This document shows, one piece after another, positions 10,704 to 21,361 of a DNA stretch of 64,000 bases. The stretch comes from Geranomyces variabilis (Eukaryota > Chytridiomycota > Chytridiomycetes > Spizellomycetales > Powellomycetaceae): positions 848,180 to 912,179 of the forward strand of contig JADGJP010000004.1 of NCBI GenBank assembly GCA_027603065.1, in the 5' to 3' direction. The translations under genes were made by a program, and so were the position numbers. Each line of letters starts with the position of its first letter. The first letter of the stretch is position 1. The notes under the pieces were generated by a model. The model was not told the DNA's origin, made no database searches, and saw only the letters and a list, made by a program, of their open reading frames with translations.

Positions 10704-12581
10704 TCACTGTTTGCCTGGCAATAGCTGCTTCTGCTCACGGAATGCCTTTAGCCGGATGCTCTGGATCTTGATGAAGCCCTCAGAGTCGGACGGGTTGAAA
10801 CCGCCGGCCTCGTCCATCGAAGCGATCTTGGCATCGTACAAAGAATTGGGAGATGACCGGCCTTCAATTATAACGTTGCCCTTATAAAGTTTGACTGCAA
10901 AGAACGTGAGCGTAAGTGCTTTGAGAACTGGCTCAAAGTAATCTCCACGACGAAGTACTCACGATTGACGACTCCGTTGACCGTGGCTTGTGAGCTCTCC
11001 ACGCTAGCCATGATAAATTCCCGTTCTGCCGAGTACCAAAGCCCATTGTAGATTATTTCGGACAGGCGCTGGGCGTATTGGTCCTTTAGGCGGCGGAGCT
11101 CGCGGTCTAGTGTCAGACCCTCCAAGTCGACATGTGCGGCGCGGAGAATGGTGCCTCCAGGTGTCTCGTAACATCTGTCAAGTTTTGTTAAAGTGAGCAT
11201 TTTGAAAGCGTTGCTACAAAGGGGGCAAGTTTCAACGGGTTACCCTCGGGACTTAATGCCGATGAAACGGTTCTCCACAATGTCGATGCGGCCGATTCCG
11301 TGCTTACGGCCTAGCGCGTTGAGGTACAAGAACAGATCGAGGGAATCCGTATGCACTGAAAATGCAAGAAGCTAAGCAACAGCACTCTCCGTGAAGCCCA
11401 CAAGATTATGCACCGTTCTTACCCGTCTGCTTGTCTGTTGTGTTGACCACCTTGACCGGAATGCCATTTTTGAAATGGATTGCCTGTGTAATCAGAGTAA
11501 TGAGAACCGCTGAAAAGTCGGCGCTCCTCTTCAAGCAGTATTCCTTACAATTCGCTCAGGAGCATCGGGCGCATCCTCCGGGTCCACAGTCAGCTTCCAC
11601 ATGTCCTTTGGCGGGGTGATTGCTGGGTCTTCAAGGATGCCAGCCTCAAAGGAGATGTGGTAAAGGTTCTCGTCGGTAGACCATGGCTTAGAAGCCGTCT
11701 GCACGACAGGAATTCCCTTTGCAGCTGCATATTCGAGCAGTGCGGGACGGCCGGGAAACCGGTTGAAGAAGGCTGCAAAAAAGAGCTTACAAGATCAGTA
11801 CGAGTATGAAGATCGTGTCAGACCGGCAAGATTTTTTTTACCTGGGTCGCGCCACGGCGCAATGACTTTGATATCCGGCTGCAACGCGTAGTATCCGAGC
11901 TCAAACCGAACCTGGTCATTGCCCTTTCCGGTACAACCGTGGGAGACAAACTGGCATCCTTCACGGACTGCAATCTCAATCTGCAATGCAAGAGACGGTT
12001 TAGCAGGCAAGCATCAAGACGAAGTACGAAGCACACGCATGATGCACACCTGTTTCCGGCAAATTACTGGCCGAGCAAGTGCAGTACCGAGAAGGTAAAC
12101 ACCCTGTGTGCAAAATGTGAGCATCGATAAGCCGAAAAGCGGTTTGCAATGCATTAACAAAAAACACACCTCGTAAAGGCAGTTGGCTTGTACCGACGCC
12201 CATACAAGATCCTCCACAAACTCCTTGCGCAGATCCTACAACCACCCAAATTGAGTCAGCTGGCGGCGGGGTAGGTAAGCGCTTTTGCTTTGGGTTTTGA
12301 TCATTCACAAACCTCAATGAAAACCCGGGTGGCACCGATTTTGAGAGCTTTTTTTTTGGCAGCTTCAAAATCCTCCTCCTGACCAATGTCTGCCATGTAA
12401 GCTAGCACTTCGTAGCCCTTTGTAAAACGAGCAATAGTCAGCAAGGGCAGTCCTTTGAGCGTGCCGTGGGAGCGAGGGTGGTGTGTGAACCAACCTGGTC
12501 AATGAGCCACGCGAGGATGCATGAGGTGTCGAGGCCGCCTGAATAAGCGAGGAGCACTTTGCCCTTTTCTGAAATAGCCAT
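10704..12581 (-). CDS. ARG1: Argininosuccinate synthase
   Basis: Ten exons: 12495-12581, 12313-12417, 12170-12235, 12050-12103, 11842-11980, 11549-11772, 11423-11483, 11244-11355, 10963-11174 and 10704-10894. All junctions are GT-AG and in phase, giving 416 residues, the normal size. The enzyme joins citrulline and aspartate with ATP in arginine synthesis. The PP-loop [14 protein letters not shown] is near the N-terminus. It is followed by [27 protein letters not shown], the aspartate/citrulline-site region [37 protein letters not shown] and LYKGNVII. Several exons are very short (54-66 nt). The gene converges on MTRR with about 110 bp between the stops. Confidence 0.96.
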
Positions 12582-12922
12582 TGTATGTTGCGGTAGCAAG
12601 TGACGAGAGAGTGTGTGCGTGGGGATGGGTGCTTTTGCTGCTGTGTTGCTGCCGGTGTTGTTGACGGGTGGACGGCCGGCTGTCTGTCCGGAGCCTTTAT
12701 ATTTATCGGGCGGCGGGAGATAGAGAAACGCGGAGACCAAAAAGATTGATTAGATCAAAAACGTGGAATGACTCACTCACGCTTCCCGAATCCCGACTCG
12801 CCAATACAACCGAATTTGCAGTCCCCACATATGAAGAGGGGCTCTTTATAATATCATTGTAGAAAAAAAAAACAAAAAAACTAGGAAACAAAAAAAGTCC
12901 ATATAGATAAAATGTCCGCCGA
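12582..12922. other. Spacer upstream of ARG1, 3' of the ABC gene
   Basis: About 340 bp between the ARG1 start and the ABC transporter stop, both on the minus strand. It holds the ARG1 promoter and the A/T-rich 3' UTR of the transporter (poly-A runs near 12862-12890 on the plus strand). No gene is seen. Confidence 0.4.
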
Positions 12923-15900
12923 CTACTGCTCCTCCTCCTTCTGCAACATCTGTTGAGAGACCAGTTCCGCATACAAACCACCTTGCGCAACAAGCTCGTC
13001 ATGACGACCGCTCTCGGCAACCTGACCGGCCTTGACCACGTAAATCCGGTCGGCGTTTTGGATTGTCGAGAGTCGGTGAGCAATGACGATCGTCGTTCGG
13101 CCAGCCGCTGCCTTGTCAAGCGCTTCTTGCACCAGTTTTTCGCTCTCAGAGTCAAGAGCTGAGGGAAGAGCAAAGAAGAAATCGTTAACATGCAGTCCAC
13201 GGAGTTTCGCGTCCATGTTCGTTCTTCCAACTCACCTGAAGTGGCTTCATCCAGCAGCAGCAGCTTCGGCTGGCGGATCAGCGCCCGCGCAATGGCGATT
13301 CGCTGCTTTTGGCCTCCGGACATCTGTCCACCTCTCTCGCCAACGCTCGTGGCGTATCCTTCCGGCAACGACATGATGAAATCGTGGATGTTGGCCGCCC
13401 GCGCGGCGGCCTCCACCTGGTCCTGCGTGGCGTTGCCCTCGAGCGCGCCGTACTTGATGTTTTCCAGAATGGAAATGTCAAACAGCACTGGCTCTTGACC
13501 AACCAGTGCCATCTGCTCGCGGAGGTAGCGCAAGTTCCACTCGCGCACGTCGTGACCGTCCATTTTCATGCGGCCCTGGGTAACATCGTACCATCTCTCC
13601 GACAGACCGAGCACGGTGGACTTTCCACAACCGGAATGTCCCACCAACGCAACCGTTTGGCCCGGGAGAGCGGCGATCTAAAGCCAAACGCGTGAGGGGC
13701 GCGCCTTTGAACAAAAAAAAATGTGAAGCAATGACTCATACCTGCAGTCCCCTGAGAATCGGAAGGGTGGGGCGGGTAGGATACACGAAGTGCACATCGT
13801 CAGCAGACGGCTCGCCGCGCGGCGACTCAGGTTTCATGCCGGATAGGTCCGTGGAGTTGATGCGTGAGTTGCGATCCAGAATGTCGAAAATTGCGAGTGC
13901 TGCAAGCTTGGCTTTCGATGCGTCCGGCGCAAAGTTTGTCAGCTGGCCCGCAGCCATCGCGGAGAAAATAACCTAAAGAACAACGGCGTTGAGCGCCAAC
14001 ACTCAGCTCAATTCGACGTTCCTGTAAGCAGCTTACCGCAAACAAGGCCGTCATGATCTGCTGCGGGACATAGGTGCCATGCAGAATCAAGCGGGATCCG
14101 TACCAAAACGCCACAGCTGAGAATAGACTGTTAAGATTTCATCGCCGCTCAACACTGCCTGCCCTTCCCGTCGGGCTTACCATATGTAAGGAAGATGGAG
14201 CTTTCTGCGCCTGCAAATCCAATGGCACTGACGAAAGCGCCGTTGATGACAACCTTGTGAGGAATCTCAATCAAAGTCGAGTATTGCGAGAGGAAGGCCC
14301 CCTCCTGTGTCAACGTCTGCACGGTTCGGACTTGTTCAAGCGCTTCGTTGGCTGTGGAGTTTGCGTCGCGGTATGCACTCTTGGCCTTTTCACCAGCGCC
14401 TGTCAGCGACTTCAATTGCATGAAGCCACCCACACCGACCAGCGGGACACACGCAAGAACGACAAGGGTGAGCTGCCAACTTTTCGCAAAGGCGATGGAA
14501 AGCCTGTATAAACAATATTTATGTTAGGTTTGATTAGGTTCAGTGGTAATGAAGGAGAAACATCAAATCTTACCCGACGGCAAAGTTGGATATCAAGCTC
14601 ACTATTTGTGCAAAGGTCTGTCCAGTCAACCCTTGCACCAAAGTTGCATCTTCAGCCAGGCGCGCGGTGAGAGCACCAGTGCTGTTCTTGTCGTCATCGA
14701 AATAGCCGATTTCTTGTTGAACCAGAGCGGTGAAAGACTGTATGCGTAAACGAGTAGTAAGTTTGTCACCGGCGATGCGGAGCAGGCCGATTTGCAGGGT
14801 TTGAGCGATAAAGGCGCCGATGGCTAGAATAAGGAAGCCTAGAGCCCACTGATTTGCTTTACGGGTCATCTCCGACGGGTCCCGATCTCCGAATACCGCG
14901 AGGATTTGGGCAAAGATAAGAGCGAAGATAGGCATAACCGCACCGGTGCCAAGGGCACAGAAGACGCCGAGCAACATGAGGCCCCATTCAGGCTTGTTCA
15001 TACGGACTAGACGCATGACATCGACCTTTCTCTTCAGTTGCTCAGCGCGCTCGGCCTCAGCAATTTCCTCGGGGGTGAGTTTTGCGACACTGCTTGCAAC
15101 AGACACTCGGCGGTCGGGCTTGACAGAGTCCACGCGAACAGGCTTAGGCGGAGGGCATTCCACAACATCGACGGCAACCGGAGCGTCGCCGGGCAAATGT
15201 CCATCGGTTACCGTAGCGCCAAGAGCGGGAGTACCGAGTGTCTTCTCGCTTTCGTCTAGGCTGTCCGAACTGTTGTTCCGACCCATGGCTCCGCGGAGCT
15301 TCTGGGCTTCCACCAAACCATGGTAAGCCCCGCCACGGGCAATGAGCTCGTCGTGCGAGCCCATCTCGACCACAACACCCCTTTCCATAACAACGATCAT
15401 GTCCGCGTTTTTAACCGTCGACAGACGATGAGCGATTACAATGGTGGTTCGCCCAACGGACGCTTTTTCGAGGGCCGCCTGGACCTTCTTTTCAGATTCC
15501 GTATCCAACGCCGAGGTTGCCTCGTCGAGTAACACGATCCGCGGGTCGCGGGCGACCATACGAGCGATGCAAATGCGCTGCTTTTGGCCACCGCTCATCA
15601 TCCCTCCTGATTCACCGACCGAGGTGTCGTACGACTGGGGAAGTGAAGTGACGAAGTCTGCATTTGCGGTCCTGCAGGCTTCCTCTACAATGGCGTTTTG
15701 TTCAGCTTTCGAGTACTCGGACACCGGGCGGCGAAGACCATACAAAATGTTCTGTCGCACGCTGCAATTGAAGAGTGTCGGCTCCTGGCTAACCAGACCG
15801 GTTTGCTGACGAAGCCAAGTGACATTCAAGTCTTTAAGTTCGACTCCATCAAGAGTGATGGTGCCCTCGCTTGGCTGATAGAAGCGCTCGACGAGCTTGA

Positions 15901-17365
15901 TGATTGTAGATTTGCCACTGCCGGAGCTGCCGACTAGGGCAACGGTGCTTCCAGCTTTGATTGTGAGGTCTTACGCAAAAGTGTTATTAGTAAAACGATG
16001 TGCGGTCAAGCGGCAAGTGGAGAGTGGCATACTCACTAAAGTTTTTCAGAATTGGAACATCAGGGCGGCGGGGGTAAGCGAAGGAGACGTTCTCGAAAAC
16101 AATGTTGCCCTCAACCTTCTCGGGTTGTTTACCGCCAGGGTCCGACGCGTCGACAGGAGACAGACGATCAATAGTGCTGAAGACCTTGAAGGCCGCACCT
16201 TGTCCAGACGCTATACTGGTGAACGAGGGGGCGCACTGACCAAGCGAGAATGCGCCGATGATCAAACTGAAGAAAGTGTTTACCACCTCCTTTGCGTTCA
16301 TGGTGCCAATGCGAATCTGGCGGGCGCCGAAGTAGAATGCCAGCTGTTGTGAACGCAAGAGTGAGTGACTGAAGCGGCGCGAGAAGGGCAGCCGCTTACG
16401 CTTGACAAACTTACGGAATAAACGGAAAAGATGACGAGCTGGATGGATCCGACGCCGACAGCTCCGATCACGCTGTTTTTGATGGCAGTCTTTTCTGCAT
16501 GGCCAAGCAGACCCATGTAACGTTGGATGGATCTCTGCTCACCGCCAAAAGAGACAACGGTTCTGATTCCTGAGAGGACTTGCTGAGCAAGACCTCCGGC
16601 GGCAGCGTATGCGGTGTTGCCGCTCTTTGACCCAGCAGCCAGCGCTTTGGTCATGATCACGGCCGACGCGACCAGCAAAGGCAGGCAGGCCGTCAGAACC
16701 AGCGCGAGACGCCATCCGCGAACGTAGGCGATCACAAAGCCCGCGACGAACGTGGTCAGGAACTGGACGATAAGGCCAACTTTCTCGGAGATGCCTTCCT
16801 GGATCATGCTGGTGTCGGCAATCATGCGGGTCGTGAGCTCTCCGGTGCTCACGCCGTCGAACCATCCAATGTCTTGGCGAAGCAACGCTTTGAAGTACTC
16901 TTCACGAATCCGCTTGGCTTGGTTCTCGCCTGCAATCATCAGGAATGACATTTGGATATACGCAAGGATGAACAGGCCGACGGCAAGCGCGACGAAGAAG
17001 ATACACGCTTGCTTGGCGCCATCGTTCAAATCGTCGATCGACGCTTGGGTGCCCGAAAAGTTGACAAAGGATCCGATCAAGTTTGAGAAGACGATGGTCA
17101 TCACCGGCATTCCGGCGCCGTGGCCAGCAGCGGCGACACATCCGACAGCGATAAGAAACTTGTCCCATGCGGTGGCATATCGAAACAGTTGAAAGTAGGA
17201 GACTTTTGGCTCGGCGGGTTTCACGGCGTCTTCGTCCTTGCTGGCAGCTTTTGCACCAATGGCGGCAGACGGGAGCGCGTTTGCCTCTGCGGCGACGGCG
17301 CCTGGCACGTCGACGACCACGGCCGGCATTTCATACGCATTTTTTTCGTCCTTGAACGACGACAT
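12923..17365 (-). CDS. Full-length ABCB (P-glycoprotein/MDR-type) ABC exporter
   Basis: Eight exons: 16415-17365, 16037-16343, 14574-15969, 14181-14503, 14037-14116, 13742-13972, 13236-13677 and 12923-13158. They give 1321 residues in the order TMD-NBD-TMD-NBD. NBD1 has Walker [11 protein letters not shown], signature MSGGQKQR and Walker [11 protein letters not shown], then the H-loop IAHRLST. NBD2 has [27 protein letters not shown] (followed by ALD after a splice) and [14 protein letters not shown]. Both sites look catalytically complete. The long acidic-basic linker between halves contains RRVSVAS, a possible phosphorylation site as in mammalian P-glycoproteins. Members export lipids, peptides or xenobiotics from the plasma membrane, or serve vacuolar roles; the substrate cannot be told. 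Confidence 0.95.
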
Positions 17366-18169
17366 GACTTATTTTCTGGTAGCAGTCGGAGTATGAACAG
17401 TGCTGCGGTGAGAAGTTGAACGGCGAGCGAGGGTTGACAGAGAGACGGACAAAGAGAGAGCGAGGCGTGTGTGTGTATATATATATATATATGTAAGGAG
17501 AGTGGAATGCGAACCCCGCAACGGAATGTGGAGCGGGCGGTGGAGACGGGCCGCTCTTTCTTTAATCCATAACACAAGATAGCGAGCGACAAAATGTGCT
17601 CGGGGAAATTTTTTCTTGTCCGTTGCTTGCGCCCGCCCACTGGCAAGTGCCGCGGGAACATTGGAGACTCCGAGAAAACGACAAAAAACCTTCACGTTCG
17701 TCTAATCGTCCGATAAATTGCTCCGCCCGGAGATTTAGCGCCCGCCACGTTGCACATTGAGAAGCGAGGGGGCTTTCCCATCGTACGAGTTAAGAGTTAG
17801 TTACCTTTACGTATGCGTCGTTCCTCCCGCCTTCGCCCCCCGGCTCTCCCCGACTCACTCAGCCCCGTGCCTAACTCCCCTCTTACCCTTGGCCGTCTTG
17901 GACTTGTTCTTTGTCCGATACGTCCCGTACTCCGAGCCTTGCAACAAGAGTGATATCTCGGTACTAACGCGCGCATCCCTTGTACACAACCGACAACGTC
18001 TGCTTACGGTCCAGCCCATGATCCAAGGCAGAAAACGGAAAGAGCTCCACATCCTCTGCTTGTGCGGGCACGTTTTCCCCCCATCTACTTCGTGGAGGAA
18101 CAAGTATCCTTCTGGAAAATTGGTGAGTATGGTTATTTCCGGAAGCAAGATGAACCAGACTTACCATGA
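17366..18169. other. 5' region of the ABC gene and unassigned DNA
   Basis: About 800 bp. The part next to the transporter contains an alternating (TA)n run near 17475-17492. ORFs across 17757-18160 on either strand show no family resemblance and are interrupted by the TIR element to the right. Confidence 0.35.
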
Positions 18170-18171
18170 TA

Positions 18172-18281
18172 CAGCCAGTGGACAAAAGTCGGAGACCCCC
18201 ACCCCCCACAGCCGCCGCGCAGGGCACTCTCTTCCTATGAAATTTTTTTGGCCGGGGTCTCCGACTTTTGTCCTCTGGCTG
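18172..18281. mobile_element. 110-bp TIR element (MITE-like, TA target site)
   Basis: A compact element bounded by 28-bp terminal inverted repeats (18172-18199 and 18254-18281) that differ at one position. The outer end reads CAGCCAG(T or A)GGACAAAAG. It is flanked on both sides by TA (18170-18171 and 18282-18283), the target duplication expected of Tc1/mariner/pogo-type transposases. The 54-bp interior has no coding capacity, so it must be moved in trans. A second copy of the left end lies at 61351. The superfamily is inferred from the TA flanks and the CAG start only. Confidence 0.75.
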
Positions 18282-18283
18282 TA

Positions 18284-18788
18284 TTCCAGAAGACAACAGA
18301 CGATCTCGAGGTTGATCGACTGTGCTCCGAAGGTTTGCAGAATGGCGTGAACACGTCGGCGTGAGCTGAGGAGCTCCTTGATTGTGTGGTACTGGATCGA
18401 GAGCACATTTTGCATGTCAGCGGTTCGTTTCGAATGTCGGGAAACCGGTTTTGCTCCCTCGGAGTGTCGGTCCACGAAATACTTTGTAGAGGTTTCGCCA
18501 CTCTGCCATACAGTCTTCCCAAAACGGTGACATGCTTCCCGGAATATGGGATGAACGTAAGTTTGCAGATGATCTGTCTCGAGACGCTGACAGTTCTTCA
18601 GCGGATTGTTCTCTCTGGTGAACGCACGGCAACTGCAAAATGTGAAGCATTGGTGAGGACTGATCTCTTGTCTCCTCCAGAGCTCTCTCCCATTCATCGG
18701 CTTTTTTTTTTCCCCAATGCTCCGCAAAATTGGTCTTGATGTGAATCTATCTTACCATCGGTAACTCTCTAGACTTCAGCAATCTCTG
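18284..18788 (-). other. Unassigned decayed sequence next to the Fanzor remnant
   Basis: The minus strand is open from 18727 into the TIR element (18161) with no recognisable domain. The frame reads through both TIRs, so its end cannot be an original stop. This is probably chance or relic coding sequence. It may have belonged to the same inserted unit as the Fanzor remnant, but nothing shows this directly. Confidence 0.3.
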
Positions 18789-19206
18789 TCAAGACTCCGC
18801 TCGCATTGGCTTTCGGACAATTGAGCAAAGTCCCACGTTGAATGCGCCAACGTTGTCACGCCGTCCAATAAATCCACACTTCCCACACTTGAAGGCCTTG
18901 CTTGCGCCGATCTTGTGGTAAATAAAGTCTCAGTAGGGGCATTATTTTGTGTTGTATTCCTCGGTCGTGGCAAATCACGTCCTTGACCTCAAGCTGCTGG
19001 CGTTGTTTCCGGACCATCCTAGCCGTCATGAACTCAGGCAAAACAATCATGTCGTATGCTCCGGCCAGATGGTTCGCAAAGGCATTGTATGCCTGAGGCA
19101 CTGTGGGCTTCAAGAGCCTGGTGGTCAAGATTGAGAAGGACGCGTGGGCATGAAACCTCGTGTCAGGGAGTTGACTTTGGCAGGGCTGGCCCCCGAACCC
19201 GAGCAA
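18789..19206 (-). pseudogene. Fanzor (eukaryotic TnpB-like nuclease) C-terminal remnant, broken
   Basis: On the minus strand the region reads, in two frames, the end of a Fanzor/TnpB RNA-guided nuclease. One frame gives the RuvC-II strand AGAYDMIVLPEFMTARMVRK (19030-19056 covers YDMIVLPEF). After a shift, the other frame gives TEEYNTK (18954-18965 covers TEEY), then KIGASKAFKCGKCG (CxxC at about 18873-18890) and RRDNVGAFN, which fits the RuvC-III (R/D)RD.NGARN block. The gene is dead: there are stops inside the first zinc-knuckle half (where TC..CG is expected), the second Cys there reads Tyr, a frameshift lies between the blocks, and the helical stretch normally found between RuvC-II and the zinc finger seems deleted. 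The N-terminal RNA-binding part is not found. It stops at 18789. Confidence 0.72.
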
Positions 19207-19562
19207 CTGAATAATAAATTAAAACAACGCCCGAGCGCCGCCCCTTGTAAAAAAAGAACAAAATAGCGGTTTGGTCAGGGTTCCTATTGAGAAGCGCGCC
19301 GGGCTCCCCCCGACTGTTTTCCGACAGCTCTGTTCGTTGGCGGTGGTGAGAGTAAACAGAGCGATGTTTTTTCGATACCCGAAGGTATTCGGGACCTGAG
19401 GGCCGGGCACTTCTGTCCTCCCTAAACCCTTTCCGAACACCGTAACCTGGCGAGCTTAAAAGCGCAAGGCCGCCGGGAGGCCGCCATCACCAAAAAACGC
19501 AAACGGCGTGCTCCCTTTCCTAAACTCAAACGTTCCGTAAACCCATTCAAAGCAATCGCATC
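19207..19562. other. Promoter side of the repeat-protein gene
   Basis: About 350 bp between the Fanzor remnant and the start of the secreted protein gene. A short minus-strand ORF (19219-19440) has no family resemblance. The last 100 bp presumably carry the promoter of the gene at 19563. Confidence 0.3.
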
Positions 19563-21045
19563 ATGCGTACAAAAATTGCCTCCTGGATTCTGGCAGCTTT
19601 CGTCATTTCTGGTGCCGTCGGCGCTCGCTTGGTACGAAATTTTTTTTTGAAGCTAACCCTGAAGACCCTTACTAACAAACTTTTCTGTTAAATCTTAGCC
19701 TCTCCATGCCCGGCAATATGAGGGTGTCGAAGTCGGCGTTTTGACTGAATCTGGGACAGAGGCGACCGCTGTAGTCCAGGAACCAGAGCCCACGGCCATC
19801 ACCGAGGAATCTTTGCCCTCTGCTACCGATGACATTTTCCCTTCCGTCACCGCCAGTACGGGAGAGTCTCTTCCTACGGCGATCGCCGAATCGGCCACTA
19901 CCGATGTCGAAGAATTTCCTTCCGCCACCGCCAATACCGGAGAGTCTCTTCCTACGGCGATTGCCGAATCGGCCACTACCGATATCGAAGAATTTCCTTC
20001 CGCCACCGCTAATACCGGAGAGTCTCTTCCTACGGCGATCGCCGAATCGGCCACTACCGATATCGAAGAATTTCCTTCCGCCACCGCCAATACCGGAGAG
20101 TCTCCTCCTACGGCGATCGCCGAATCGGCCACTACCAATATCGAAGTATTTCCTTCCGCCACCGCCAATACCGGAGAGTCTCTTCCTACGGCGGTCACTG
20201 AATCGGCCACTATTTTCGTTGAATCCTTACCTTCCGCAACCACTATTATCGAGGACACCTCCTCATCTACTTCAGTAGAAGTGGAATCCATTCCGTCCGC
20301 AACTGCAGCCACGTCGTCCACGGAAAGGATTGGCGTTCTTGAGATCACGACGCCAGCTGCCCCTTCCGCAACCTCCTGCCCATCGGCTGTCACAGTCACT
20401 GTGACTAAAACCGTTTCGCAGGTTTCTCCACCTCGTCCTACTCAGGGGATCAAAGTTCACAAGGTCCCCAGCGCTACCCGAGGTCGCGAGACCCGTCGCC
20501 CTGTTTGCACTACGATCTGCCCGGCCCAGCGCAAAGGTACTCGTCTTCCGAAAATCAAGTCCAAGATCCAGCATAGCGGCATCGGACGCACCAAGCCCCG
20601 CATCGGGAAGACCAAGACACAACCCGGCTCGACCCGCCCGAACGGTAACAAGAAGCCGGCTACGACGACTTCATCCCCCGTAAAGATTCAGGCTGTTGAG
20701 ACGACTCAATCAAGCGTCACGACCACCGCTGTACATACATCAAGCACTTTGCATGTCAGCGCCACGGCCGCTCACCGCACAACGTCTACTGTGACCCACG
20801 CTACTAAGACTGCACTCTCTGAGGCTTTAACCATCCTTGCGGTGCCGACGGTCCACCACACCGCACCGCCCGCGCACGTGACGGTCGCTTCTGTTCATCG
20901 CACCGTCGCAGCGCCGCCAGCCCACCTTACCGTCCCTGTTCACCACACTCCATTGGTAACGGCAACTGCGACGCATTCTGTGGCTCCGTCATCTCCAACG
21001 CACGTCGCGGTGCCAGCGACTCATGTCGCTCCTGCGCCGTATTGA
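19563..21045 (+). CDS. Secreted Ser/Thr-rich repeat protein
   Basis: Exon 1 (19563-19631) encodes a signal peptide, MRTKIASWILAAFVISGAVGA, and the intron falls right after it. Exon 2 (19699-21045) encodes the rest, 471 residues in all. After the leader come five copies of a 26-residue unit (core: ESLPTAIAESATTDIEEFPS), then a Thr/Ser/Pro/Val region. A short basic block around RKGTRLPKIKSKIQ follows, with CTTIC just before it, and the end is His/Pro/Thr/Val-rich (VHHTAPPAHVTV). This composition suits an O-glycosylated wall or matrix protein. There is no hydrophobic C-terminal GPI signal, so it is probably soluble or wall-bound. No enzymatic domain is seen. Confidence 0.75.
19861..20250 (+). 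repeat. Five 78-bp in-frame tandem repeats
   Basis: Units start at 19861, 19939, 20017, 20095 and 20173, exactly 78 bp apart, and each begins GGAGAGTCT. The middle units are nearly identical at the DNA level, including synonymous sites; the last is the most diverged. This points to recent expansion by slippage or unequal exchange. Confidence 0.9.
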
Positions 21046-21361
21046 GCGCGAAGGTCCTCGCCTTTTTGTAAATAGCTTCACCCCCCGCGCATTTGTACAT
21101 AGCCTTTAGTGCGCTGAGGAGTCTGCTGTAGATATGGTGACTGTATAAATAAATGAGATGGTTTTTGTACATACACATCGGTTCGAGCGGGGTGAATGGG
21201 TCTTTTGGACAGCTGCGTGGTTGTCATGGTGGCGCAGCTGCTGCGCGCAGTCGTCACTCACTGTCTGACTGCTGCAGTTCCCTCGCCGCCGTTCAAGCAT
21301 TTCTCCATCTTAAAGCCTTTGCGCCTCGTTAATAGCGATTCTGCAGCATTCGCCGGCCCCA
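21046..21361. other. Spacer before VID27
   Basis: About 316 bp between the repeat-protein stop and the VID27 start, both on the plus strand. It holds the 3' UTR of one and the promoter of the other. No other feature is seen. Confidence 0.4.

Noticed and set aside
17475-17492. (TA)n run as a telomere or origin signal
   Set aside because: Too short and isolated; simple slippage repeat.
17757-18350. 197-codon plus-strand ORF
   Set aside because: It runs through both arms of the TIR element and has no family match; open by chance.
19861-20250. Regular repeats that could suggest a CRISPR-like array
   Set aside because: They are contiguous in-frame coding repeats with no spacers, in a eukaryote.
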